Source of the DNA: Chlorobiota bacterium
GTDB taxonomy: Bacteria; Bacteroidota; Ignavibacteria; OLB7
Assembly (NCBI GenBank): GCA_028287785.1
Contig: JAQBOZ010000026.1
Span: forward strand, 1 to 58,994
Length of the DNA stretch: 58,994 nt
Reading direction: 5' to 3'
Shown here: positions 44,566-52,727 of the stretch, in pieces
How positions within the stretch are numbered: position 1 is the stretch's first letter
How the letters are laid out: each line of letters begins with the position of its first letter
Notes under the pieces: generated by a model
What the model was told of the DNA's origin: nothing
The model's input: the letters and a program-made list of their open reading frames with translations, nothing else
The model's database searches: none
Program-made: the position numbers and the translations under genes

Positions 44566-45288
44566 ATGAACAGCATCTTTCACGGCACCTCGGGCCGTAC
44601 CCTCGCATCCTTCGGCGGCGCAATGCTGCTCGCTCTCTCGCTCGTCGCCTGCAACTCCAGCCTTAGCTCGCCCGACGCAACCACGACGGCCGATGCCAGC
44701 AAGACGGCAGCCGAGATCGCCAGCGATATCTCGCTGACGACCACGACAACCGACAGCCTTGGCAATGCGCTGAACTGCCATATGCAGGGCGATCCCGCGC
44801 AGCTCTGGAATCTTGCGGTCAAGTTGCAGGGAACGCTGACCGATTCGCAGAAGCTGGTACTCTTCAGCCGGGCGGAGTCGCGCATCGACAGCATGACGGG
44901 GAATCCTGACAGCATGAAGTGTGGCCGCCATGATGGTGATCCGCGCCACGGTCTCCAGCGCCTTCCTGCAAACGACATGCGTGGGAACGATTCGGCGGCA
45001 ATGGGAACGGCGCTTGGACTGACCGATGCCCAGCAGACCGCGCTCTATAACCTGAGAGTTCAGCAGCACGCACAGGTCGATTCGCTCGAAGCGCTCCTGA
45101 AGGCCGGCACGATCGACCAGGCAACCTTCCGCGCCGAGATGGACAAGCTGCGCGCCGCCAGGGATGCCGCGCTTGCCACGATTCTCGATGCGAAGCAGCT
45201 CGAGATCCTGAAGATCCATGACGCGCTGGTGGTACGGCTGCATGGCCCAGGCGGCCCGGGCCATGGCGGCCGTCCCGGACACAGGTAG
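44566..45288 (+). CDS. putative lipoprotein with Spy/CpxP-like helical C-terminus
   Basis: This 240-residue protein has a signal peptide and lipobox (FGGAMLLALSLVAC). Thr/Asp-rich linker residues follow, then a helical region with LTDAQQTALYNLRVQQHAQV and DQATFRAEMDKLRAARDAAL. The LTxxQ-like starts and Ala/Arg helices resemble periplasmic Spy/CpxP chaperones and related metal-stress proteins. It ends in a Gly/His-rich tail (HGPGGPGHGGRPGHR), which could bind metal. It is monocistronic and followed by a strong terminator. The Spy-like assignment is tentative. Confidence 0.6.
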   Translation: MNSIFHGTSGRTLASFGGAMLLALSLVACNSSLSSPDATTTADASKTAAEIASDISLTTTTTDSLGNALNCHMQGDPAQLWNLAVKLQGTLTDSQKLVLFSRAESRIDSMTGNPDSMKCGRHDGDPRHGLQRLPANDMRGNDSAAMGTALGLTDAQQTALYNLRVQQHAQVDSLEALLKAGTIDQATFRAEMDKLRAARDAALATILDAKQLEILKIHDALVVRLHGPGGPGHGGRPGHR

Positions 45289-45311
45289 GCGTTCGCGGAG
45301 ATACTGAAACG

Positions 45312-45347
45312 GAAAGGGGGACTCGCATGCGCGAGAGTCCCCCTTTC
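45312..45347 (+). terminator. hairpin terminator after the small lipoprotein gene
   Basis: GAAAGGGGGACTC (45312-45324) pairs with GAGTCCCCCTTTC (45335-45347), a perfect 13-bp stem with further pairing in the loop. It is followed by a T/C-rich stretch. It lies 24 bp past the stop codon. Confidence 0.85.
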
Positions 45348-45871
45348 TTCGTTCAAGCCCTTCTCCTGATGACTGGACATGGAGAGAGTTCTGATACCGG
45401 AAAGCCGCTCGCAGAACAAACCCGTGCCGGCTCGCATCGATTCCGATGGCATGGGAATGATCGGGCGGAGCCGGTCCACGAAGAGAGACAACATCACACC
45501 ATCGTCTGCGCCACACGCTTTCGCACATCCGGGCGCTGCTGCCGGTCTCTATGCCAGGCTGGAAAATCGATTGGAATATCCCGTGGAATCGCGGGCAATT
45601 CCCCATCACCGATAATTCATCACCCTCATTTTCCTGGAAAGAAAATTCAGGATATCAATCGTGATCGGCTCAAAGCACGATCCGACGCCATCAACGGCGC
45701 CATTGTCATATGATGGGGGCACATCATGATGTACTGGCGTGCCTGATAGTAATAAACGTTATTTGCCCGCAGGCTCGCGATGATAATTACAGAAATTCAA
45801 CGGGCTTCCTGTGACACAGGCTTTATCGACGTGTATCACCCAACCACTCATCCTGCCGGGAGATTAATAGT
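45348..45871. other. non-coding stretch before the Cys-rich gene
   Basis: About 520 bp with no supported gene. A 128-codon frame exists on the plus strand (from 45327), but it begins inside the terminator and shows no recognisable sequence. Confidence 0.45.
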
Positions 45872-46276
45872 ATGAGAACGCGTATCACAACCGCAATCGT
45901 CGTGGTGGCGATCATGGCAATGGCAATGGTGCTGGGCTCACGGACCGCACACGCACAATGCGCCTCCCTCTCCGTCTCCAATTTCACATCCTGCGATATC
46001 GAGCTCTGTCTCTACGATGCCGCGGGAAATCAGGCGTGCATCACGCTCGCCGCCGCAGGAAACCCGACATCGACGGGATTCATATCGGCATTTATGCCGG
46101 TCGGGGCCATCAGCACCGCGAAGAACCGCTATCCGTTCAGCGGAAACCCGTTCTGCACTCTGTGTATCAGAATCCCTGGCTCGCACGTGGTGACCGGATG
46201 CTGCGCAACCGTATGCTACGATGTGCTGACCTGCTCCATTACCGTAAACCCATGTCCGGATCACTGCCTGCCATGA
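45872..46276 (+). CDS. cysteine-rich small secreted protein (family member 1)
   Basis: This 134-residue protein has a signal peptide (AIVVVAIMAMAMVLGSRTAH, cleavage near AHAQC). The mature protein of about 105 residues carries twelve or so cysteines. They include CASLSVSNFTSCDIELCLYD, FCTLCIRI and a final TGCCATVCYDVLTCSITVNP. The pattern suggests disulfide bonds in a beta-rich fold. A second protein with the same layout is at 52118-52585. GGGAG lies about 12 bases before the ATG. I do not recognise a named family. Confidence 0.75.
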   Translation: MRTRITTAIVVVAIMAMAMVLGSRTAHAQCASLSVSNFTSCDIELCLYDAAGNQACITLAAAGNPTSTGFISAFMPVGAISTAKNRYPFSGNPFCTLCIRIPGSHVVTGCCATVCYDVLTCSITVNPCPDHCLP

Positions 46277-46496
46277 TGAGATAACCGTCCATCTGATCGT
46301 TGTTTATCAGCCCGAAGACCTGGCGGCCCGCCAACACCCATATATCACCGGCTATCGTCGATGCTCCGTGGAGCAACGACGGGTCCGTCAGGTTCCGGTC
46401 CACCACACCCACTACTGCTCTGATTGGTTTCCCCCCGGTTCTTCCTATTTTGAGCGCTGTAAAGAACCATTCCAAACCCACGAACGTGGAGACCAG

Positions 46497-47801
46497 ATGA
46501 AGGACGAGCTTAAGAACGCGGGCGCACCATGGTGGCGCGAGATGATCACGCGCCGTGAGGCGGGAGGCCGTATCGCCAGGATCGGGGCGACGGCACTGCT
46601 GATCTCAACAGCCGGTATCACGATTGCGGGCTGCGGCGACAAGGACGACGAGGAAGTGCAGCGCGATGCGCTCGATCTTCAGCAGAAGGAAGGCTGGAAC
46701 GTCGGCTCCACCGATAAGTCACTGCCATACGCAAACAAGACGGGGACCAGCAGCAGCGGAACGGTCGACTGGAACAAATACCTCGATCCCGCCACGCTCC
46801 TTTCCGCCTGGTCCATCAACGACCCGCGCTGGCAGCCATACGTGGTGCCGACACTGGTGCAGTCGCTGGCGCAGCAATCGCTTCGCGGGCAGATAGCGCC
46901 GGTCTATTCCCGTGGGATGGAGGAGGCATACGCGCGCGGGCTCGGGATGAAGGAGATCCTTTCCAAGAGCAAGAACAAGGACAACACGATGCTGGTGGTG
47001 GACCTTCCCGGCCCTGAAGCGGTGGCATACGCCGCGGCGCTGGCCGATGTGGCAAACCCCGTCATCACGTTCGATAACTGGCCCCATCCGCTCGGCGTGG
47101 TTCATTCGCAGGAGACGCTTGGCGCCATGGTCTACTACGCCGATGAAGTTGCAACGAAGGCCGCAAGCCGACCGAAAACGGCGCCGGCTGTGCTGATCCT
47201 CGACAGCAACAGGCTTGCCCCGTACACCGATGAGGACAGCCAGTTCGATAATCGCTATCTGGCGAAGATCCCGACGGCCGACAGGCTCAAGGCGATGAAC
47301 ATCTCCACGGTGCTCTATGCCGTTCCCGATTCATCGCGCACATCCGAGCTGGATGATATCAACGAGGATTTTGCCGACTACAAGAGCAAGGGCCTCGCGG
47401 TATCGATGGTCGCCCTCTCGGATTTCCAGCCCGACAAAAGCGATTCCACCGCCCTGGCGACAAACGGCACCACGACGATCCACCACACGTATTACTACGG
47501 TGGCGGCCCGATGTACAGCCCGTGGTTCTTCTATCATTATCCCGTCTTCGTTCCCAGCTATTCCATCCCGTCGCGCACAAGCCTCCCCTCCACCTCGCTC
47601 CGCGGCAGTTCCTATACGCCCGCGCTCCGGCCAACGATGTTTTCGTCCCGCAGCACCGGGGGCGCAAAGGGGGTCGGAAAAGCAAGGCCAAGCGGGTTCG
47701 GAAGGGTTTCCACGCGCGTCGGCAGCGATGGGCATACCACCGGTATCAGGTCGGGACGCTCCGGCTCGTTCGGCAGATCGATGGGCGGACATTCAAGCTG
47801 A
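46497..47801 (+). CDS. putative lipoprotein with Ser/Gly/Arg-rich tail, unknown function
   Basis: This 434-residue protein starts at ATG 46497 (GGAG eight bases before). A twin-arginine-like region (ITRREAGGRIARIGATALLI) leads into a lipobox (TAGITIAGC), so a Tat-exported lipoprotein is possible. The middle (about 60-310) is a mixed alpha/beta domain that I do not recognise. It is followed by an aromatic His/Tyr-rich stretch (HHTYYYGGGPMYSPWFFYHY) and a basic Ser/Gly/Arg-rich end (SGRSGSFGRSMGGHSS). It precedes the next gene by 63 bp and may be cotranscribed. Confidence 0.6.
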   Translation: MKDELKNAGAPWWREMITRREAGGRIARIGATALLISTAGITIAGCGDKDDEEVQRDALDLQQKEGWNVGSTDKSLPYANKTGTSSSGTVDWNKYLDPATLLSAWSINDPRWQPYVVPTLVQSLAQQSLRGQIAPVYSRGMEEAYARGLGMKEILSKSKNKDNTMLVVDLPGPEAVAYAAALADVANPVITFDNWPHPLGVVHSQETLGAMVYYADEVATKAASRPKTAPAVLILDSNRLAPYTDEDSQFDNRYLAKIPTADRLKAMNISTVLYAVPDSSRTSELDDINEDFADYKSKGLAVSMVALSDFQPDKSDSTALATNGTTTIHHTYYYGGGPMYSPWFFYHYPVFVPSYSIPSRTSLPSTSLRGSSYTPALRPTMFSSRSTGGAKGVGKARPSGFGRVSTRVGSDGHTTGIRSGRSGSFGRSMGGHSS

Positions 47802-47864
47802 TCCTGATGGCGATGGCACGGCGTCGCGCAACAACTATCTCGAACCGGAACTATCAAAGAACAA

Positions 47865-48518
47865 ATGAACAGACGTGGATTTTTCTCGAATATCAAATCG
47901 GTATTCCACAGGAAGCACGAGGGCGATCCGTTCTTTTTCGGATTTCAGTGCGTGATCAACATCTATGGCGAGGATGACCTCAGAAGCCGCATTCATAAGG
48001 TGATTGCCGGTGGAGAGGAAACCGAATCGCCCGAGCAGAAGCGCCATTTCTATAAAAGCATCACCGCGCTGCTTCAGGAAAGCCTCCCATTTCTCGAATA
48101 TGGCTACTGGGATTATCTCACCGATCGCGACGAGGCGATTGGTGAATTCCGGAGCTGGGTTGATGAGATCGAGGCAAGCATGGCGACCGAGGAGGAGGAG
48201 ATGGGAGCCGAGCCTGATGAGGCGCAGCGGCTCAGCAGCGAAAAGAATTACGTGGTGGTGAGCCTGGCATTTCTTCTGGAATTCAGCGACGAACTCAGCG
48301 AGATGATCGGCATGATCGAATCGATCCCCGAGGATGATCCGTTTACGCCGACCGCGTTCCAGACACTGATTCAATCGGTGAAGTATATCGATTTCGAATA
48401 CAGCGAGGGGGATGCCGTGTTTATCATGCCGGGAAATGAGGAGGATGGATTTTCCTGGACCGATATGCGCGGCGAGGGATGGGAATATCTGAAGCCGATC
48501 ATGGGGACGATCAACTGA
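47865..48518 (+). CDS. acidic cytoplasmic protein of unknown function
   Basis: This 217-residue protein is strongly acidic in places (EEEEMGAEPDEAQ) and lacks a signal peptide or membrane helix. Conserved-looking segments include VFHRKHEGDPFFFGFQCVIN, FLEYGYWDYLTDRDEAIGEF and FIMPGNEEDGFSWTDM. I do not recognise a family. It follows the lipoprotein gene by 63 bp on the same strand; the pairing may be functional. Confidence 0.6.
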   Translation: MNRRGFFSNIKSVFHRKHEGDPFFFGFQCVINIYGEDDLRSRIHKVIAGGEETESPEQKRHFYKSITALLQESLPFLEYGYWDYLTDRDEAIGEFRSWVDEIEASMATEEEEMGAEPDEAQRLSSEKNYVVVSLAFLLEFSDELSEMIGMIESIPEDDPFTPTAFQTLIQSVKYIDFEYSEGDAVFIMPGNEEDGFSWTDMRGEGWEYLKPIMGTIN

Positions 48519-48568
48519 TTTCATGGCGAACGGCCGCGGCACTTCCATGGCCGACCGTTCCAGCAATG

Positions 48569-48616
48569 ACGGCCTCCGCGTTATCCCGGACAATCGGGAG
48601 ATACGCCGGGGGCCGT
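48569..48616. terminator. long imperfect hairpin between convergent genes
   Basis: The stretch 48569-48588 (ACGGCCTCCGCGTTATCCCG) pairs imperfectly with 48595-48616 (ending GGGGGCCGT) around a 6-nt loop. It lies in the 127-bp gap between the acidic protein and DUF4249 genes, which converge, and could end transcription from both sides. No T-run is present. Confidence 0.55.
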
Positions 48617-48645
48617 GCGGTTTCAGATCGATCATGACCGTAGGA

Positions 48646-49491
48646 TCAGATCACGACAATCGCGGTGTTGACGGCCTTGGCGATAAACATTCCTATTCCA
48701 TCGCCATGGATATTCCACGCCACTGTCTCCGAAAATGCCGGGAGATATCGGTCCTTCAGCTCAAGCCGGCTGTCTCCCGAGTGCGAAGATTCCCAGTAAT
48801 CATAGTACGCCCGGTCGTAGGCGTAGACTCTGCCCACGGCTGGATAGGAAACATTATCGCCATCCGGGCGCTGATAGAGAAATGAGACGCTGACCACATC
48901 GTTCGAATCGATATCCCCACGTTCCGGAACCCAGTTCGGATAATTGCGGGCGAAAACCTGGTGACCGGACCAGTAATCGTACGAATCGCATCCGAGCATA
49001 TAGACCTCGTGTGCGTGTGTGCGGACATACGCGGTAACCATATAGATGCTGGGGTCGCGCGCGCCATTGATGGTTGTCCCCAGCTCGGCGGTCATCCTGA
49101 GGATTGTCGGAATTTCCGGCGCAACTGTCGTGGCAGTTACCTGTTCCCCCTCCCATTGGGCCAAAAGGTGGTATTCCCGGCCGGCAACCGGCGTCAGATC
49201 GGTTGCCTGATAGTATCCATTGCCGATCGGCTTCAGCGGATATATTCCGGTTGCCGTCTCGATCCGCGCCGTAACATTATCCAGCCCCACCTCCTGCTCC
49301 GAATATTTCCGGCTCAGCGGAAGCGTCCGTGAAAAACGAATGCTGTCCACCCGCTCCCCAACCGTGATAACGCCGTTAACGACAATACGCGGCTGATATT
49401 CGATCTCGCCGGGGTCGACCATTGAATCGCAACCGCAGATAATCGAACCAAGCAGAAGCAGAATAAGAGAACGTTTATTCATGAGGTGCAT
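48646..49491 (-). CDS. DUF4249 lipoprotein, partner of the TonB receptor
   Basis: This 281-residue lipoprotein (SLILLLLGSIICGC lipobox) matches the DUF4249 family: IEYQPRIVVNGVITVGERVD, then IRFSRTLPLSRKYSEQEV, ATGIYPLKPIGNGYYQATDL and AGREYHLLAQWEGEQVTATT. DUF4249 genes usually sit beside TonB-dependent receptors in Bacteroidota and may form a SusC/SusD-like import pair. Its ATG (49491) immediately follows the stop of the receptor gene (49492-49494), so the two are cotranscribed. An ATG three codons in is an alternative start. Confidence 0.88.
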   Translation of the reverse strand: MHLMNKRSLILLLLGSIICGCDSMVDPGEIEYQPRIVVNGVITVGERVDSIRFSRTLPLSRKYSEQEVGLDNVTARIETATGIYPLKPIGNGYYQATDLTPVAGREYHLLAQWEGEQVTATTVAPEIPTILRMTAELGTTINGARDPSIYMVTAYVRTHAHEVYMLGCDSYDYWSGHQVFARNYPNWVPERGDIDSNDVVSVSFLYQRPDGDNVSYPAVGRVYAYDRAYYDYWESSHSGDSRLELKDRYLPAFSETVAWNIHGDGIGMFIAKAVNTAIVVI

Positions 49492-51894
49492 TCAGAATGT
49501 GCAACTTAAGCCGACGGTCGGAAGGATCGGGAACAGGCTGACCTGATGCAGTTCAAGTCGTTGAGTCGGCGCCCCGGTGATGGGATCGAAGTCGATCGAT
49601 TGTTCCGCGTACTGCGAAAATATATTCCGGTGATTATAGGCGTTGTAGATATTCATCGAAAACTGCCACGGGATATCGAACAACCTGAATGAATAAGTTG
49701 CGTTCAGATCCAGTTTATGGAATGCCGGCAGGCGATGCGAATTTCGTCCCGGATAATCGAACCTGGAAATTATGGAGACATGGGGGTGATATTCATCACG
49801 AAGGCCCGGAAACTGATATTGCCCTCCGGCAAATGTATAGGGCTGTCCGGTTACATATGTCCATGTGGCGCTCAGCTCCCACCGATCATTCAATTTACAG
49901 GCGGCCACCACGGAAACATCATGACGGCTGTCGTATCGCGGATAGAACGGACGCCCCTGATTGAGATAAGCGAATGCGCGGGTGGTCCAGGAAAGAGTAT
50001 ACCCGATCCATCCGGTCACCGGCCCGATTTTCTTATTGAGGAACAACTCCACACCATACGCGCTTCCGCCCCCCCGCACCAGATTTGAATCCAGTAGAAT
50101 ATCCGCGGAAAAATCCGCGCTCTCGCGATAATCGTAAAGATTATCCATCTGCTTGTAATATCCCTCGGCCGACAGAAGGAACATATTATCCATGAGATTC
50201 CATTCAATTCCCAGCGACCCCTGCATCGCCTGCTCCGGCTGGTCGATGCCGGTGGACATGAACCATGTATCGCTCGGGAGGGGAAGATCGTTCCGGGCGA
50301 CCAGGTGCATGTATTGATGGGAGAGAGAGAAGGCGGCCAGAAGCGAGATATCGACACCCGGAGCGTATTTCAGCGATAATCGTGGCTCCGCCTGCAGATA
50401 TGCACCGCCGGAGAACCATGAGAGCCGCCCGCCGTAATCCATCGTCAGGGCATCGGTAAGGTTCAGCTTGTTCTGCAGGTACAATCCGAATTCCACGGCG
50501 TCCGCGGTATGCGGATGAAGCGTGCTGTCGGAGTCGGGATATTCATAGCCGGATTCGCTCAGGGTTGCGTGCGATATCAGTTCGAATCCTGCTTTCACTT
50601 CCTGTGTCGAATCGGGATGTGCGGTCAGATCGGCGCGGAAAGTTATGTCGTGAATTGCCGACGCGGAGCGAAACGAAGAACGGACGATATCGAGCGAATC
50701 GCGGTAGTGAAAAAGATTTTCCACCTCATACCCGCTGAAGCCGAGCTGTCCGGCAATTGATATCACCGGAGAGAAGACATGGCTCCACCGGGCATTCGCC
50801 AGCGAGTTTCCCCACACCATGGTGAACGGGACAGGCTCTTCCGGGCTGCTCGTCAGCCGATCCCGCCCGATATACCCGCTCACTGAAACCTGGTCGTTGA
50901 TCGAGGGTTTCCAGCCGATCCTGCCGTTGAGATCGTAGAAATAATAGCGTGGAATGGTATCGGCCGCGGGAACAAACGGGGCGATAAGATCGAGATACAT
51001 TCTCCTTCCCGATACCATGAACGTTGCGTTATCGGAGAGCGGCCCGTAGAGCGCGAGACGGGAACTGAGCAGACTGATGCCGGCTGTGCCCGAGATATGC
51101 CCGGCGGTCCCATCGCGCATCGTCACATCCAGCACACTGGAGAGCCGCCCTCCGTATTCGGCGGGGAACGATCCCTTCACCAGCTTTACATCCCGCACTG
51201 CATCGTTGTTGAAGGAGCTGAGAAAGCCTCCGACGTGCGAGGGATTATAGATAACAGTTCCGTCGAGCAGCGTCAGATTTTCGTCCGGCGAGCCGCCGCG
51301 CACATATAATCCGCTCGATATCTCGCCTATCGATTTCACCCCCGGCATAAGCTGAAGCGCGCGAAAGATATCAGCCTCTCCCCCGAGCGACGGCATCCTG
51401 GCAACAAACTCCGATGGCAGCTCCACCACGCTCACTTTTCCCATCGCCATCTGCCGGCGTGCTTCCACTGTCACCCCATCGCCCATGATATCCTTGCGAT
51501 GAAGCCGCACATTCAGATGCACTTCACGTTTTTCCCCTATCTCCACCGGAGCGCTCCACGCGCCGAATCCCACCGAGCGAACGTTCAGGAAATACTGGCC
51601 GGCCGGCATATCACGAAGAGCATACATCCCCTCCCGGTTGCTCACGCCACCGCGAAGAACCTTTCCGGCGGCCGTGCTGTCGCTCAACAGCCGCACCGTG
51701 GCGCCGACAACCGGCTCGCCGCTCTCACCATCCGTCACCCGTCCCTCGACGGTCCATGCGGTCTGCGCCGCAACCGGAGCAACGGCGAGCATCATCCAGA
51801 ACATAATGGGCGGCAGACCGGGAATAGCAAGTTTCGATAGCGCTGTCATACTGCGTACAAGCTCTTGCATCAGTGGGGTTTGGGAGCGGAACAT
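49492..51894 (-). CDS. TonB-dependent receptor with carboxypeptidase-like domain
   Basis: This 800-residue outer-membrane receptor begins with a signal sequence (near IMFWMMLAVAPVAAQ). A CarboxypepD-regulatory-like domain follows (TAWTVEGRVTDGESGEPVVG through MPAGQYFLNVRSVGFG), then the plug (FRALQLMPGVKSIGEISSG, YVRGGSPDENLTLLDGTVIY, FPAEYGGRLSSVLDVTMRDG). It ends in a barrel with terminal SCTF, a normal C-terminal aromatic. This is the SusC-like/FecA-like group of the FCB bacteria. The substrate is unknown. It is followed by the DUF4249 lipoprotein. Confidence 0.92.
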   Translation of the reverse strand: MFRSQTPLMQELVRSMTALSKLAIPGLPPIMFWMMLAVAPVAAQTAWTVEGRVTDGESGEPVVGATVRLLSDSTAAGKVLRGGVSNREGMYALRDMPAGQYFLNVRSVGFGAWSAPVEIGEKREVHLNVRLHRKDIMGDGVTVEARRQMAMGKVSVVELPSEFVARMPSLGGEADIFRALQLMPGVKSIGEISSGLYVRGGSPDENLTLLDGTVIYNPSHVGGFLSSFNNDAVRDVKLVKGSFPAEYGGRLSSVLDVTMRDGTAGHISGTAGISLLSSRLALYGPLSDNATFMVSGRRMYLDLIAPFVPAADTIPRYYFYDLNGRIGWKPSINDQVSVSGYIGRDRLTSSPEEPVPFTMVWGNSLANARWSHVFSPVISIAGQLGFSGYEVENLFHYRDSLDIVRSSFRSASAIHDITFRADLTAHPDSTQEVKAGFELISHATLSESGYEYPDSDSTLHPHTADAVEFGLYLQNKLNLTDALTMDYGGRLSWFSGGAYLQAEPRLSLKYAPGVDISLLAAFSLSHQYMHLVARNDLPLPSDTWFMSTGIDQPEQAMQGSLGIEWNLMDNMFLLSAEGYYKQMDNLYDYRESADFSADILLDSNLVRGGGSAYGVELFLNKKIGPVTGWIGYTLSWTTRAFAYLNQGRPFYPRYDSRHDVSVVAACKLNDRWELSATWTYVTGQPYTFAGGQYQFPGLRDEYHPHVSIISRFDYPGRNSHRLPAFHKLDLNATYSFRLFDIPWQFSMNIYNAYNHRNIFSQYAEQSIDFDPITGAPTQRLELHQVSLFPILPTVGLSCTF

Positions 51895-52117
51895 GCCGAT
51901 ACGGCGGCAGATGGAGCTTCATCATAACGGACGGCGAGTGTAATGGAGGTACATTCCTCCATGTGACTCAACCATGTGACGAAACGGTTGCTCAATCCGT
52001 TACTATGTAAACCGTTACCGGGCGCCGGGCAAGGCAATAATAGCTCCGTAGTGGAGTCCAGCCAGGCACATGAGAATGGAACTGCCGTATTGAATAATTT
52101 CTAAAGGATTGCGAGGA

Positions 52118-52585
52118 ATGAATAGAACGATCCCCTCCGGCCCGCATGGGATTGCGTTGCTGCCGGCGCGATGGTATAGATGGATGTTCGTTGCAGCCGC
52201 ACTTGTGCTATTGACGATCTCCGCGCATGCTCAGCCATGCAATCCCGCTGTCTTTACCGTCAATGTGCTTCCCACCGTTCCATCGTGCGCCTATCCTCTC
52301 CAGCTTGAGTGGAATTTCGGGCCTTTTCCCGGCCTGATCGGATCTTCACCGAACATTCCCGCCGCGGGCGTCTACAACTTTCCCGCCCCGGCCGGCCCCG
52401 GAGGGCCTCTGTTTCTGAACTGGGCTCAGGTGGCATCCACCCCCCCTCAGGCAACGCCCATTCCGATCAATACATGGTATCATGTTTCCCTTGGCCCAAA
52501 CTGCTGCTGCTGCGTGCAGCTTAATGTCACAAACGTCGGTGGATGCTGGATCATCACCGTCGATAAGGGCGGCTGCCCTCCGTAG
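52118..52585 (+). CDS. cysteine-rich small secreted protein (family member 2)
   Basis: This 155-residue protein has a signal region (RWMFVAAALVLLTISAHAQP). The mature part shares with the protein at 45872-46276 an N-terminal Cys a few residues after cleavage, a spaced CAYPLQLEW-type segment, and a final block HVSLGPNCCCCVQLNVTNVG, then GCWIITVDKGGCPP. An upstream TTG at 52109 is in frame, but ATG 52118 has AGGA in front of it. It lies about 140 bp upstream of the large glycine-rich gene on the same strand, possibly in the same transcript. Family unnamed as far as I can tell. Confidence 0.75.
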   Translation: MNRTIPSGPHGIALLPARWYRWMFVAAALVLLTISAHAQPCNPAVFTVNVLPTVPSCAYPLQLEWNFGPFPGLIGSSPNIPAAGVYNFPAPAGPGGPLFLNWAQVASTPPQATPIPINTWYHVSLGPNCCCCVQLNVTNVGGCWIITVDKGGCPP

Positions 52586-52727
52586 CCGTCTCACTGTTCC
52601 GGCCGCGCTCCCTTCTCCCGTCATCTGATACGAACCCCATCCCTAGTGAACTTCCTGGCGCATCACCGATCGATTCCGGCCCGATCGGCACGGCGTTCAG
52701 GAGGTTCCAGCAAAACATCGTACAGGC

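Noticed and set aside
46239-46481. 80-codon minus-strand frame (GDIWVLAGRQVFGLINNDQM)
   Set aside because: It looks somewhat protein-like but overlaps the Cys-rich gene and has no clear start or homologue I can name.
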